A stretch of 64,000 nucleotides of DNA from AC-32 sp963788215 (GTDB lineage: Bacteria > Actinomycetota > Thermoleophilia > Gaiellales > Gaiellaceae): NCBI GenBank assembly GCA_963788215.1, contig CAWBFX010000001.1:1-64000 (forward strand). Direction: 5' to 3'. The notes under the pieces were generated by a model. That model searched no databases. It saw nothing but the letters and a program-made list of their open reading frames with translations, and was not told where the DNA came from. This document shows, one piece after another, positions 7,611 to 16,563 of this stretch; the first letter of the stretch is position 1; each line of letters starts with the position of its first letter. The translations under genes were made by a program, and so were the position numbers.

Positions 7611-8723
7611 GTGAGCGCGTTCGCGCTCACGGCGACAGACGGGGCGGCTCGGGCCGGGGTGCTGCGCACCGCGCACGGCGAGCTGCGGACGCCGGCCTTC
7701 ATGCCCGTCGGGACCAAGGCGACCGTCAAGAGCGTCGACCCGCACGAACTACGCGCGCTCGGAGCCGAGATCCTGCTGTGCAACACCTACCACCTCCATT
7801 TCCGTCCTGGTGCCGAGACGATCGCGGAGCTCGGTGGCCTCCACCGCTTCATGGCCTGGGACGGGCCGATCCTGACCGACTCCGGCGGCTTCCAGGTCTT
7901 CTCGCTCCGCGACACGATCGTCGCCCGCGACGACGAGGGCGTCACCTTCCGTTCGGTCTACGACGGCGACCTCGAGCGCTTCACGCCCGAGCTCGCGGCC
8001 CGCGTTCAGGCCGAGCTCGGCTCCGACATCGCCATGTGCCTCGACGTCTGTCCGCCGGCCGACGCCACAGGCGCCGAGCTGGGCGAAGCGGTCCGCCTGA
8101 CGACGCTCTGGGCGCAGCGTCAGAAACAGGCCCCGCGCGCCCCCGGCCAGCTCCTGTTCGGCATCGCCCAGGGCGGCACGGATCCCGAGCTCCGCCGCCG
8201 GTCGATCGACGAGATCGCCGAGGTCGGCTTCGACGGCTACGCGCTCGGCGGGCTCGCGATCGGCGAGCCTCGGCCGCAGATGTTCGAGGCGACCGCCACG
8301 GCCGCCGAGCTTCTCCCGCAGGACCACGCCCGCTACTTCATGGGCATCGGCGACCCGGAGGGCATCCTCGAGGTGATCGAGCGCGGGATCGACATGTTCG
8401 ACTGCGTCCTGCCGACCCGCAACGCGCGCACCGGCACTGCCCTCACGCGGGACGGCCGCCTCAACCTGCGCAACGCCCGCTTCGCCCGCGACCCGCGACC
8501 GCTCGACGAGGGCTGCGGCTGTCCCGCCTGCGAGCGCTTCTCGCGCGCCTACCTGCGCCACCTCGTGAACCAGCAAGAGCTGCTCGGCCACCGCCTGCTG
8601 ACCCTGCATAATCTCCGCTTCGTGCTCGACCTCGTCGCAGGCGCGCGCAGCGCGATCGAACGAGGAGAGCTGAGCTCGTACAAGGCGGCCGCGCTCGAAC
8701 GACTGCAGCCTTTGGAGGTATAG
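7611..8723 (+). CDS. tgt: tRNA-guanine transglycosylase
   Basis: A 370-residue bacterial TGT, which exchanges guanine-34 of GUN-anticodon tRNAs for the queuosine precursor preQ1. The substrate-binding block ILTDSGGFQVFSL, GIAQGG, the catalytic region GIDMFDCVLPTRNAR and the zinc site CGCPACERFSRAYLRHL are all intact. The frame is open back to 7452, but those 53 residues have no TGT similarity and overlap the conserved promoter element, so I chose GTG 7611. A TTG at 7602 is the alternative. It is followed 2 bp later by yajC, the classic tgt-yajC-secD order. Confidence 0.95.
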   Translation: MSAFALTATDGAARAGVLRTAHGELRTPAFMPVGTKATVKSVDPHELRALGAEILLCNTYHLHFRPGAETIAELGGLHRFMAWDGPILTDSGGFQVFSLRDTIVARDDEGVTFRSVYDGDLERFTPELAARVQAELGSDIAMCLDVCPPADATGAELGEAVRLTTLWAQRQKQAPRAPGQLLFGIAQGGTDPELRRRSIDEIAEVGFDGYALGGLAIGEPRPQMFEATATAAELLPQDHARYFMGIGDPEGILEVIERGIDMFDCVLPTRNARTGTALTRDGRLNLRNARFARDPRPLDEGCGCPACERFSRAYLRHLVNQQELLGHRLLTLHNLRFVLDLVAGARSAIERGELSSYKAAALERLQPLEV

Positions 8724-8725
8724 GA

Positions 8726-9040
8726 ATGGGGTACATACTCGTGCTGGTCGCGCTCTTCGGCCTCATGTGGCTCCTGCTGATCAGGCCGCAGCGGCGCCGG
8801 ACGCAGGCGCAGATGGTGATGCAGGACCAGCTCCGCGCCGGCGACGAGATCATCACCGCCGGCGGCCTGCACGCGACCGTCCGCTCGATCGAGGACGACG
8901 TGCTCGAGGTCGAGCTTGGGCCGAACATGACCGTCCGGCTCGACCGCCGCGCGGTAGCCGCGGTCGTCACCGAACCCGAGATCGAGCCGGAACCCGAATT
9001 GGCCCATCCGGAGCAGCCAATTCCGCCCGACGATGGCTAA
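8726..9040 (+). CDS. yajC: Sec translocase accessory subunit YajC
   Basis: A 104-residue single-span membrane protein. The hydrophobic helix is at about 3-20 (ILVLVALFGLMWLLL), followed by the family motif RPQRRRTQAQMVMQDQL and the small beta domain AGDEIITAGGLHATVRSIEDD. YajC associates with SecDF and SecYEG at the cytoplasmic membrane. The acidic, Pro/Glu-rich tail after residue 80 is variable in the family. It starts 2 bp after tgt, with GGAGG 7 nt before the ATG. Confidence 0.95.
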   Translation: MGYILVLVALFGLMWLLLIRPQRRRTQAQMVMQDQLRAGDEIITAGGLHATVRSIEDDVLEVELGPNMTVRLDRRAVAAVVTEPEIEPEPELAHPEQPIPPDDG

Positions 9041-9055
9041 TCTGTTGCGACCCGG

Positions 9056-11887
9056 GTGAGCAATCGGCGTTCACATCTGATTCTCGTCGGCCTGCTGCTG
9101 CTGGCTCTCGCAGGCGTGGCCGCGCTTGTCGTTCCGAGCTCGCCCGCCCACAAGAAGGTGCGCCTGGGCCTCGACCTGCAGGGCGGCCTCGAGGTCGTCC
9201 TCAAGGCGGTTCCGCCCAAGAACCAGGCAATCACCGCCGACGGGATGGACACGTCCGTCTCGCGCATGCGCGACCGCGTGGACGCACTCGGCGTCTCCGA
9301 GCCCGAGATCCGCAAGGAGGGCAAGGACCAGATCATCATCCAGCTCGCCGGCATCCATAACCTCAGCAAGGCCGCCAAGATCATCGGCAAGACGGCCCAG
9401 CTGCAGTTCTTCGACCTCGAGAACGACGTCGTCGGCCCGTCCGCCCAGGGCGGCGGCGTGGTGTCGACGCCGAGCCTCTACAAGCTCCTGACCCAGGTCC
9501 AGACGGACGCCAAGAAGGGCACGCCCACGGCGTACTACCTCTTCGACGCCAAGAAGCACCTCAAGGCAGGCCCCGAGGAGACGCGCGAGAAGCTGCTTGC
9601 CGACACCGGCGGAAAGGTGCCGAAGGGATCGACCGTTCTCGCAGTTCCGGAGCACCGGACAGTCGTGAAGTGCGTCGCCTCGCCGACGAACGGCTGCCCG
9701 GGCTCACAGCTTCCTTCCGGGGACAACTGGTACCTCTTCAAGTACAACCCGTTCGACAAGCAGAATCCGGTCCCGGAGGCGAACGGCGGCGACCTCAAGC
9801 TCTCGGGGATCAGCGCCCAGGTCGGCACGCAGCCCAGCGAAGGCACCGCCTTCGTCCAGCTCGGCTTCAAGAGCGAGGGCAACAAGAAGTTCCACAACAT
9901 CACCCGCGAGGAAGCCCGCCGAGGCCAGATCCTGGCCGACTCCGCGGGCGAGGGCGGATCGAACGACATCAACACAGTCACCAAGTACGCGCAGCACTTC
10001 GCGATCGTGCTCGACGGCCAGCTCCAGTCGACGCCGTACATCGACTACAAGCAGAACCCGGACGGCATCGATCCGACGGGGAACGGCGCGATCATCTCCA
10101 ACATCAACTCGATCGGCGAGGCGAAAGACCTCGCGATCGTGCTCAAGTCCGGCGCGCTGCCCTACAGGTTCGACACGATCGAGCGGACCGACGTCTCGGC
10201 CACACTCGGCAAGGACTCGCTCAAACAGGCGAAAGAAGCCGCGATCATCGGCCTGCTGCTCGTCGCGATCTTCCTGCTCATCCTCTATCGCTTCCTCGGC
10301 GTCGTCGCGGTGCTCGGCCTCGGCATCTACGCAGCGCTGCTGTACGCGGCGATCCTGCTCTTCGGCGTCACGCTGACGCTGCCCGGTTTCGCCGGCGTGA
10401 TCCTGACGATCGGCGTCGCCGCCGACGCGAACGTCGTCATCTTCGAACGGATCAAGGAAGAAGTGCGGTCCGGGAAGAGCGTCCGCGCCGCGATCTCGGC
10501 CGGCTACGCCAAGGGCTTCCACACGATCATCGACGCCAACGTCGTGACGGTGATCACGGCGATGGTGCTGTTCGCGGTCGCGACCGCACAGGTCAAGGGC
10601 TTCGCGCTGATGCTGATGATCGGGACGGTGATCTCGCTGGTCACCGCCGTCGCCGCGACGCGCGCGATGCTCGGCCTGCTCGCCGGCTTCCGCTGGTTCG
10701 AGAACCCGCGCTTCATGGGAGCGCAGGGCCAGCAAGGGGCCAAGTGGCTGCAGATCGACTTCATGCGGCGCCGCTACCTCTGGTTCGCGATCTCCGGCGT
10801 GATCATTGCGATCGGACTCGGCTCGCTCGCGACGAAGGGGCTTAACCTCGGCATCGACTTCAAGGGCGGCACGCAGGTCTCGTTCAAGACGCCGCAGCCC
10901 GTCTCGCTCGCGAGCGTGCGCACCGAGGCGAGCAAGTTCACGACGCAGGTGCCGGAAGTCCAGGGCAAGGGCAAGGTGGTCGGGTCGGACCGCTACAAGA
11001 ACTTCCAGCTGCGGATGCGCACGTTGAACTCGGCCGAGCAGTCCCAGCTCGCGACCGACCTGAAGGCGAAGTACGGCCAGAACATCTCGATCGGGACCCA
11101 GGTGGTGTCCTCGAGCTTCGGCCGCCAGATCGCGCGCTCGGCGATCGTCGCGATCCTCTTCTCGCTGCTCCTGATCGTGCTCTACATCGCGCTCAGGTTC
11201 GACTTCAAGTTCGCGGCGCCGGTGATCGTCGCGCTGCTGCACGACATCGTGATCACCATCGGGATCTACTCGGTGACCGGGCGGGAGGTGACGAACTCGA
11301 CGGTGGCCGCGGTGCTGACCGTCCTGGGTTACTCGATCTACGACACGATCATCATCTTCGACCGTATTCGCGAGAACGTGCCGCTGATGCGGCGCGCCCC
11401 GTTCGCGACGATCGCGAACATCTCTCTCTGGGAGACCATCCGCCGCTCCCTGGCGACAACCTTCATCACGCTGCTGCCGATCCTGTCGCTCCTGTTCTTC
11501 GGCGGCGCGACGCTCAAGGACTTCGCTTTCGCCCTCATGGTCGGGATCGTCGCGGGCGCCTACTCGTCGATCTTCATCGCCGCTCCGCTGCTCACGATCT
11601 GGAAGGAGCGTGAGCCGGAGTTCGCCCGCCGCAAGGGCCAGGAGCCCGAGGGCGGGCTCGACGACGGCGGCTTCGCGGCGCGCCTGCGGCCGCGGCTGCC
11701 GGGCGGTGCTCCCGAAGTGGTCGACGGCGGGACGCTGGCCCTCGAGGAGGCGACCCAGGCGGCCGCCGCCGAGCCGGCTCCGACCCTCGGCGACGTGATT
11801 CCGCAACCCGCCTCCGCGTCCGCGCAGGCCAAGCGGGAACGCCGCCGCCAGCGCCGCCGCGCGCGCCCACATGGCCGAGCCCGTTAG
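9056..11887 (+). CDS. secDF: SecDF fusion, protein translocase accessory subunit
   Basis: A 943-residue natural fusion of SecD and SecF, which use the proton gradient to pull exported proteins through SecYEG. SecD (about 1-560) has TM1 at 6-26, the signature LGLDLQGGLEVVL near 37, a large extracellular P1 region and a five-helix RND-like domain. SecF begins near 565 (FMRRRYLWFAI) with its own LGIDFKGGTQVSF near 597 and ends about 850. A charged 90-residue tail ending in Arg-rich sequence is not part of the family and overlaps the next gene by 17 bp. In many actinobacteria the two are separate genes; the fused form is known in other bacteria. Start GTG, 15 bp after yajC. Confidence 0.95.
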   Translation: MSNRRSHLILVGLLLLALAGVAALVVPSSPAHKKVRLGLDLQGGLEVVLKAVPPKNQAITADGMDTSVSRMRDRVDALGVSEPEIRKEGKDQIIIQLAGIHNLSKAAKIIGKTAQLQFFDLENDVVGPSAQGGGVVSTPSLYKLLTQVQTDAKKGTPTAYYLFDAKKHLKAGPEETREKLLADTGGKVPKGSTVLAVPEHRTVVKCVASPTNGCPGSQLPSGDNWYLFKYNPFDKQNPVPEANGGDLKLSGISAQVGTQPSEGTAFVQLGFKSEGNKKFHNITREEARRGQILADSAGEGGSNDINTVTKYAQHFAIVLDGQLQSTPYIDYKQNPDGIDPTGNGAIISNINSIGEAKDLAIVLKSGALPYRFDTIERTDVSATLGKDSLKQAKEAAIIGLLLVAIFLLILYRFLGVVAVLGLGIYAALLYAAILLFGVTLTLPGFAGVILTIGVAADANVVIFERIKEEVRSGKSVRAAISAGYAKGFHTIIDANVVTVITAMVLFAVATAQVKGFALMLMIGTVISLVTAVAATRAMLGLLAGFRWFENPRFMGAQGQQGAKWLQIDFMRRRYLWFAISGVIIAIGLGSLATKGLNLGIDFKGGTQVSFKTPQPVSLASVRTEASKFTTQVPEVQGKGKVVGSDRYKNFQLRMRTLNSAEQSQLATDLKAKYGQNISIGTQVVSSSFGRQIARSAIVAILFSLLLIVLYIALRFDFKFAAPVIVALLHDIVITIGIYSVTGREVTNSTVAAVLTVLGYSIYDTIIIFDRIRENVPLMRRAPFATIANISLWETIRRSLATTFITLLPILSLLFFGGATLKDFAFALMVGIVAGAYSSIFIAAPLLTIWKEREPEFARRKGQEPEGGLDDGGFAARLRPRLPGGAPEVVDGGTLALEEATQAAAAEPAPTLGDVIPQPASASAQAKRERRRQRRRARPHGRAR

Positions 11888-12206
11888 CACCGCCCGCGAG
11901 GTCGCAGAGAAGCTCGTCCTGGCGGGGGTCGGCGCTGTCGCGCTGACGGCGGAGCGGGTCGACGCGCTGGTCGAGGAGCTCTCGGCGCGCGGGGGGATGG
12001 GCCGCGAGGAGGCGCGCTCGCTGGTCGAGGAGCTGGTGGGGCGCTGGCGCAACGAGAGCGTCCGGCTCGGCGAGCGCACGGGGAGCGGCCTCTCCGGAGT
12101 CTTCCGCGAGCTCGGCCTCGTGACGCGCGGCGAGGTCGAGGAGCTCGAGCTCAGGGTCGCGCAGCTCGAACACCGCCTGCGCCTGGTCGAATCGCCTCGC
12201 GTCTGA
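11871..12206 (+). CDS. phasin-like / coiled-coil granule-associated protein
   Basis: A 111-residue helical protein. The pattern is an N-terminal amphipathic helix (AREVAEKLVLAGVGAVALT), a middle acidic helix with EELSARGGMGREEARSLVEELV, and a C-terminal coiled coil (EVEELELRVAQLEHRLR). This resembles PhaF/PhaI-type phasins and the small proteins that accompany AarF kinases. Its ATG lies inside the end of secDF (17-bp overlap). It precedes an acyltransferase and an AarF kinase, which hints at a lipid or granule surface role. Function inferred only. Confidence 0.65.
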   Translation: MAEPVSTAREVAEKLVLAGVGAVALTAERVDALVEELSARGGMGREEARSLVEELVGRWRNESVRLGERTGSGLSGVFRELGLVTRGEVEELELRVAQLEHRLRLVESPRV

Positions 12207-12216
12207 GCACGGCGTC

Positions 12217-12897
12217 GTGACGGGCGAGAACGCAGAGCTGGGCTGGCGCGTCGGCCGGCTCTTCGTCCCGCGAATCGCGACGCTACTGGCGCCCGCCGGC
12301 GGCTACGGGATCGAGCGCGTCCCGCTCGAAGGCGGCGGCGTCGTCGCCGCGAACCACTTCTCCGGGATCGACCATCCGCTCATCGGCGCGTTCTCACCGC
12401 GCACGATCTACTTTCTCGCGAAAGCCGAGCTGATGCGGACGCCCGTGGTGGGTCCCGCGCTCGCGGCGCTCGGCGTCTTCGGCGTGCGGCGCGGGGAGGG
12501 CGACCGGGACGCGCTCCGGCACGCGCGCGAGCTCGCGCGCGAGGGCAAGCTCGTCGGCGTCCACCTCGAGGGCACGCGCCAGCGCTTCGGCCATCCCGGC
12601 CAGATGCATCCCGGCGGATTGATGATCGCGATGCAGGAAGGCGTGCCCGTGATCCCGTGCGGACTGGACACGTTCGGCTGGTCGCCGACGAACCGGCGGC
12701 TCTGCGCAGTCGTGTGGGGCGACCCGATGGACGTCGGCGACCTGCCTCGTAACCGCAAGGGCTATGCCGAGGCCGCGGAGCGCGTGGGCGCCGAGATCGT
12801 TCGCCTCTGGCGCCTCGCCGTCGAGGCCTGCTCGGCCGGGCTGCCGCCCGAGCTTCCGGACGGCGCCCGACGGAGCGGGATCAACCCGGTTCCCTAG
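12217..12897 (+). CDS. 1-acyl-glycerol-3-phosphate acyltransferase-like (PlsC family)
   Basis: A 226-residue acyltransferase. The catalytic HX4D motif is H47-x4-D52 in NHFSGIDHP. The second block, VRRGEGDRDALRHA, and the phosphate-binding EGTRQR (the usual EGTRS position) follow, then PVIPCGL. PlsC proteins add the sn-2 acyl chain to lysophosphatidate at the membrane; this short form may act on another lysolipid. It starts with GTG 10 bp after the phasin-like gene. Its TAG stop forms the first half of the TAGACT box of the next gene. Confidence 0.88.
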   Translation: MTGENAELGWRVGRLFVPRIATLLAPAGGYGIERVPLEGGGVVAANHFSGIDHPLIGAFSPRTIYFLAKAELMRTPVVGPALAALGVFGVRRGEGDRDALRHARELAREGKLVGVHLEGTRQRFGHPGQMHPGGLMIAMQEGVPVIPCGLDTFGWSPTNRRLCAVVWGDPMDVGDLPRNRKGYAEAAERVGAEIVRLWRLAVEACSAGLPPELPDGARRSGINPVP

Positions 12898-12900
12898 ACT
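12895..12900 (+). promoter_or_regulatory. -10 box TAGACT for the AarF kinase, overlapping the upstream stop codon
   Basis: TAGACT ends 6 nt before the GTG at 12907, a leaderless arrangement. Its first three bases are the TAG stop of the acyltransferase. No Shine-Dalgarno sequence is present. Confidence 0.45.
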
Positions 12901-12906
12901 GACTTC

Positions 12907-14580
12907 GTGGCCACCCCGCCCGCGACCAGGAACCTCGGGCGCATCTCGGAGATCGCGCAGGTCGCGGTCAAGCACGGCTTCGGCTACTTCTTCGAGCGCC
13001 ACCGCCTCACCGATCTGCTGCCAGACCGGCTGACGCCGTCGCGCCTGGAAAAGGGGCCGGCCTCGGAGCGAGGCCAGCACCTGCGTGAGCTCCTCGACGA
13101 GCTCGGCCCGACGTTCGTCAAGTTCGGTCAGCTGCTCTCGACGCGGCCCGACATCGTCCCGCCGGACATCATCCAGGAGCTGCAGGCACTCCAGGACGAC
13201 GTGCGTCCGTTTCCGTACGCGGACGTCGAGCGCGTCATCCGCGAAGACCTCGAGCTCTCCGTCGAGCAGCTGTTCACGGAGTTCGAGGAGACGCCGGTCG
13301 CCGCCGCGTCGATCGGCCAGGTCCACCGCGCGACGCTCCCGAACGGCCACCGGGTCGCGGTCAAGGTCCAGCGGCCCAACGCGCCCCGCCAGGTGGAGGC
13401 CGACCTCAACCTCCTCTACCAGGCCGCGCGGCTCGCCCGCGAGCGGGTCCGCGCCCTCGACTTCATCGACGCGCGCCAGATCGTGGACGAGTTCTCGCGC
13501 TCCATCCGCCAGGAGCTCGACTACCGGCTCGAGGCTCGGAACGCCGAGGTCTTCCACCATCGCTTCGCCGGTCACCCGCACGTCCGCATCCCGCGCGTCT
13601 ACTGGAGCTACACGCGCGCCCGCGTCCTGACGCTCGAGCTGCTCGAGGGCATCCAGCTGGCCGACCTGCCGCAGGACGCGTGGTCGATGGAGGAGCGCCG
13701 CCGGCTCGCGTACCTGATGGCGGAGACCTGGATGACGATGATCTTCCGGCACGGGTTCTTCCACGGCGACCCGCACCCGGCGAACATCTTCGTGCTCGAG
13801 GACGGGGCGGTGATCGGTCTCGTCGACTTCGGCCAGGTCGGGAAGCTCTCCGACGACGACATGTCGAAGCTCACGCGGCTGTTCATCGAGGCGGCCGACG
13901 AACGGATCGAGCAGCTGCCGCGCCGCCTCGGCGAGCTCGGCGTCCGCTACCCGAAGGAGCGCGAAGAGGAGTTCGTCGCGGAGCTGCGGGAGATGTACGG
14001 GCGCTACTACGGCGCCAGCCTCGCCGAGATCGACCCGCTGCAGGTGATCCGCGAGGCCTTCCAGCTCATCTACCGGCTCAACCTGCGTCTGCCGACGCGC
14101 TTCGTCCTGCTGGACAAGGCGATCGCGACGCTCGGCTCCGTGGGCATCGATCTCTATCCGGACTTCAACGTCTTCGAGGTCGCGAAGCCCTACGCGCGCA
14201 GCCTGATGATCGAGCGCTACACGCCGCGCCGGGTGCTCACGCGTGCCCGAACGGAGGGCCTCGAGCTCGCGCGGATCGCGCGCGACATGCCGTACCAGGT
14301 GCACGACTTCCTCGAGGAGGTGCGCGACGGCCAGATCGAGGTCGGCTTCGTCCACAAGGGGCTCGACGAGTTCATGCAGAAGCTGAACGTCGCCTTCAAC
14401 CGGCTGGTGGTGGCGCTCGTTGTCGTCGGCGGGCTGATCGGCTCGAGCCTGATCGGGATCTTCGCCGAGCAGGGGCCGCAGGTGTTCGGCGTGAACGTGC
14501 TCTCCTTCATCGGCTTCGTGCTCTCGGGCGTGCTGGGGCTCTGGCTGCTCTGGGGCGTCGTCCGCTCTGGACGCCTGTAG
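12907..14580 (+). CDS. AarF/UbiB (ADCK) family atypical kinase
   Basis: A 557-residue ADCK-type kinase-like ATPase. The family signature KFGQ starts at K72, the Ala-rich nucleotide loop AAASIGQVHRA follows near 136, HGDPHPANIF is the catalytic-loop equivalent and the DFG aspartate is D307. Two C-terminal membrane helices (about 500-520 and 530-552) anchor it. UbiB/AarF proteins support quinone synthesis and lipid handling; the phasin-like and acyltransferase neighbours favour a lipid role here. The start GTG has TAGACT at 6 nt. Confidence 0.92.
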   Translation: MATPPATRNLGRISEIAQVAVKHGFGYFFERHRLTDLLPDRLTPSRLEKGPASERGQHLRELLDELGPTFVKFGQLLSTRPDIVPPDIIQELQALQDDVRPFPYADVERVIREDLELSVEQLFTEFEETPVAAASIGQVHRATLPNGHRVAVKVQRPNAPRQVEADLNLLYQAARLARERVRALDFIDARQIVDEFSRSIRQELDYRLEARNAEVFHHRFAGHPHVRIPRVYWSYTRARVLTLELLEGIQLADLPQDAWSMEERRRLAYLMAETWMTMIFRHGFFHGDPHPANIFVLEDGAVIGLVDFGQVGKLSDDDMSKLTRLFIEAADERIEQLPRRLGELGVRYPKEREEEFVAELREMYGRYYGASLAEIDPLQVIREAFQLIYRLNLRLPTRFVLLDKAIATLGSVGIDLYPDFNVFEVAKPYARSLMIERYTPRRVLTRARTEGLELARIARDMPYQVHDFLEEVRDGQIEVGFVHKGLDEFMQKLNVAFNRLVVALVVVGGLIGSSLIGIFAEQGPQVFGVNVLSFIGFVLSGVLGLWLLWGVVRSGRL

Positions 14581-14590
14581 AGCCCCTTAG

Positions 14591-16440
14591 CTAGAGCGTG
14601 GCGACGGTTGCGCCGAGGCCGGCGGAGCCGTTGCTCGTGCCGCCTGCCGGGCTGATGCCGCCCGCGCCGCCGCCGGCGAAGTTGATCGACGATCCGGTCT
14701 GCGTGGCGCCGGAGACGCCGATCTTCGCGATGCCCACGCTCGGGCCGCCCGCGCCGCCGCCGCCCGCGCCGCCCGGGCCACCGGCGCCGCCGCGGCCGCC
14801 GTGGCCGCCGGCTCCGACCTCGCTCGTGCAGTTGCCGGCGCCGTTACCGCCGAGGCCGCCCTGACCGCCCGCGCCGCCTGCGCCACCTGCGCCTCCGGTG
14901 CCGCCGTGGCCGGCGTTGACGGTCGAGTTGATCAGCGTCACGTTCGAATTCGTGAGGTAGATCCCGAAGGAGCCGCCGCCGGCCGAGCCGCCGCTACCGA
15001 GAGCACCGAACGTGCCGCCCGCGCCGCCGCCGCCACCGCCGTTGCCGGTGCCGTCAATGCACACGAGAAAGCAGTGCTGCCCGCCGCCACCGCCACCTCC
15101 GCCGCCACCGCCGCCTGCGGTGCCGCGCGTGCCGTTGGTTCCGGCGTTTCCGGCCCAGAGAGCTCCGGCGCTTCCGCCCGAGCCGCCTGTGCCGTTGTTG
15201 CCGCCGGCGCCGTCCGCTCCGTTTGCGCCCTGCGCCGCCTGGGTTCGCCCGGATCGCCCGAGCACCGCCGAGACCGCCGGCCGTGCCGCCGCTGCCCGGA
15301 TGAGCCGAACTGGCCGCTCGCCGTGGCGAAGCCGCCTGCGCCGCCGTGGCCGCCGGTGCTGAACGCCGTCCCGGCGCCGATCCCGCCGGGTGCGGAGACG
15401 CTGGAATCACAGGAGCCCGCTGCGCCGTTGCCGCCGGTCGGGCCGTTGGGGCCGGCCCCGCCGTCGGCTCCCGCGGCGCCGTCGGAGCCGTCGGCCGCAT
15501 CGATCGTGACGTTGTCGAGCGTCACGTCGGAACTGTTCAGCTCACGAAGCCCGTAGCTGCACGTGTTCGGGGGCGCGAGCTGCGACTGAAGGTGAAGGTT
15601 CTTGAGCCGGACGCCGGTGTCGCCGTCCGCGAGCGCCGCCTGCGGGCCGGCCGCGATCAGCGTCTCGCCGGCCGGGGCGGGCGTCCAGTCGGCGGAGGAA
15701 AAGCCGCCGGTCACGTTCACGCCGGTGTGGAGGTCGAGCCCGCCGTCGGGGTGGTACGCGCCGACCGCGACCTTGACGTCCTTGCCCGTAGCGCCCGCGG
15801 CGTCGACCGCAGCCTGGATCGAGCGGAGCGGATGCGTCGAGTCGCCGGTGTTGGCGTCGCTTCCCGAGGGTGCGACGTAGACGAAGTCCGCGTTCCCCGC
15901 GCCGACCACGCAGATGAGCGTCACGACGCCACCGGGGCCGTAGCCGACCTCGATCGTCCCTGCGCCGTCGCCGGTGTTGCACGGCAGGCCGTCGATGTCC
16001 TCGAAGGACGTCAGCCCTGTGCCGGCCGGTCCTGGCGGGCCGGTCGGCCCGCGTGCGCCGGGCGCCCCATCCACGCCGTTCGTGCCGGGAGGCCCGGTTG
16101 CGCCGCGCGCGCCGTTCGTCCCGGCGGCGCCGGCCAATCCGGTCGCGCCTCGCTGGCCCGCGACCCCGGCCGGGCCGGTCGGGCCGGCGGGACCGGTGAC
16201 GTTCCAGGTGACGAACCGCTCGCTCGGATTGCAATCGGCGGGCCCGGAGACGAGCCTGAGCTGGCCGTTGACGAGGTTCGCGCAGGCCGAGATCGTCGTC
16301 GCCGAGCCGGCGGTCTTCCCGCCCTGGGTCGCGCTCAGGGCGTACCCGACTCCCGAGGCGCCGAGAAGCGCTGCGGCGGCGATTGCGATCGTCCGGGTGC
16401 CCTTCCACCCGATCCGCGCGAGACGGCTTCGCGCAAACAT
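14591..16440 (-). pseudogene. collagen-like, glycine-rich secreted protein with frameshift(s)
   Basis: One gene read in two frames. The N-terminal part (start ATG 16440) has a membrane or signal segment (TIAIAAAALLGASGVGYAL), a short Cys-containing domain, about 20 Gly-x-y collagen-like triplets (GPAGPTGPAG...), and a DUF1565-like segment (APSGSDANTGDSTHPLRSIQ) that usually begins a parallel beta-helix. Glycine-rich repeats follow. Between about 15310 and 15235 the glycine-rich pattern moves to a second frame that runs to a stop at 14591. The total of 1850 nt is 2 more than a multiple of 3, consistent with two +1 changes in GGG runs. The downstream frame stays open and Gly-rich for over 200 codons. 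Sequence error, recent mutation or phase variation are all possible. Likely a surface or extracellular protein. Confidence 0.7.
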
Positions 16441-16563
16441 CGTGAGCCAACAGTAGACCGCTCTTTGCACGCTTACAAGAGGCGCGGCCTGTCGAAAGCT
16501 CGTTGCAGTTCCGCGCAAAAGGACATCTGGCGCGGCGGCGGGCGGGCGGCTACGTTCGCCTCG
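16441..16563. promoter_or_regulatory. divergent promoter region
   Basis: On the minus strand TACTGT (16455-16450) ends 9 nt before the collagen-like gene. On the plus strand TACGTT (16551-16556) ends 7 nt before the regulator at 16564. I see no clear operator in the remaining bases. Confidence 0.4.

Noticed and set aside
9704..12079. Very long minus-strand ORF (791 codons) opposite secDF
   Set aside because: Its translation is Arg/Asp/His-rich with no family motif, while the plus strand encodes an unmistakable SecDF; high GC makes long antisense frames common.
12394..14355. 653-codon minus-strand ORF opposite the AarF kinase
   Set aside because: Shadow frame of a well-conserved plus-strand gene; no start context and no recognisable domain.
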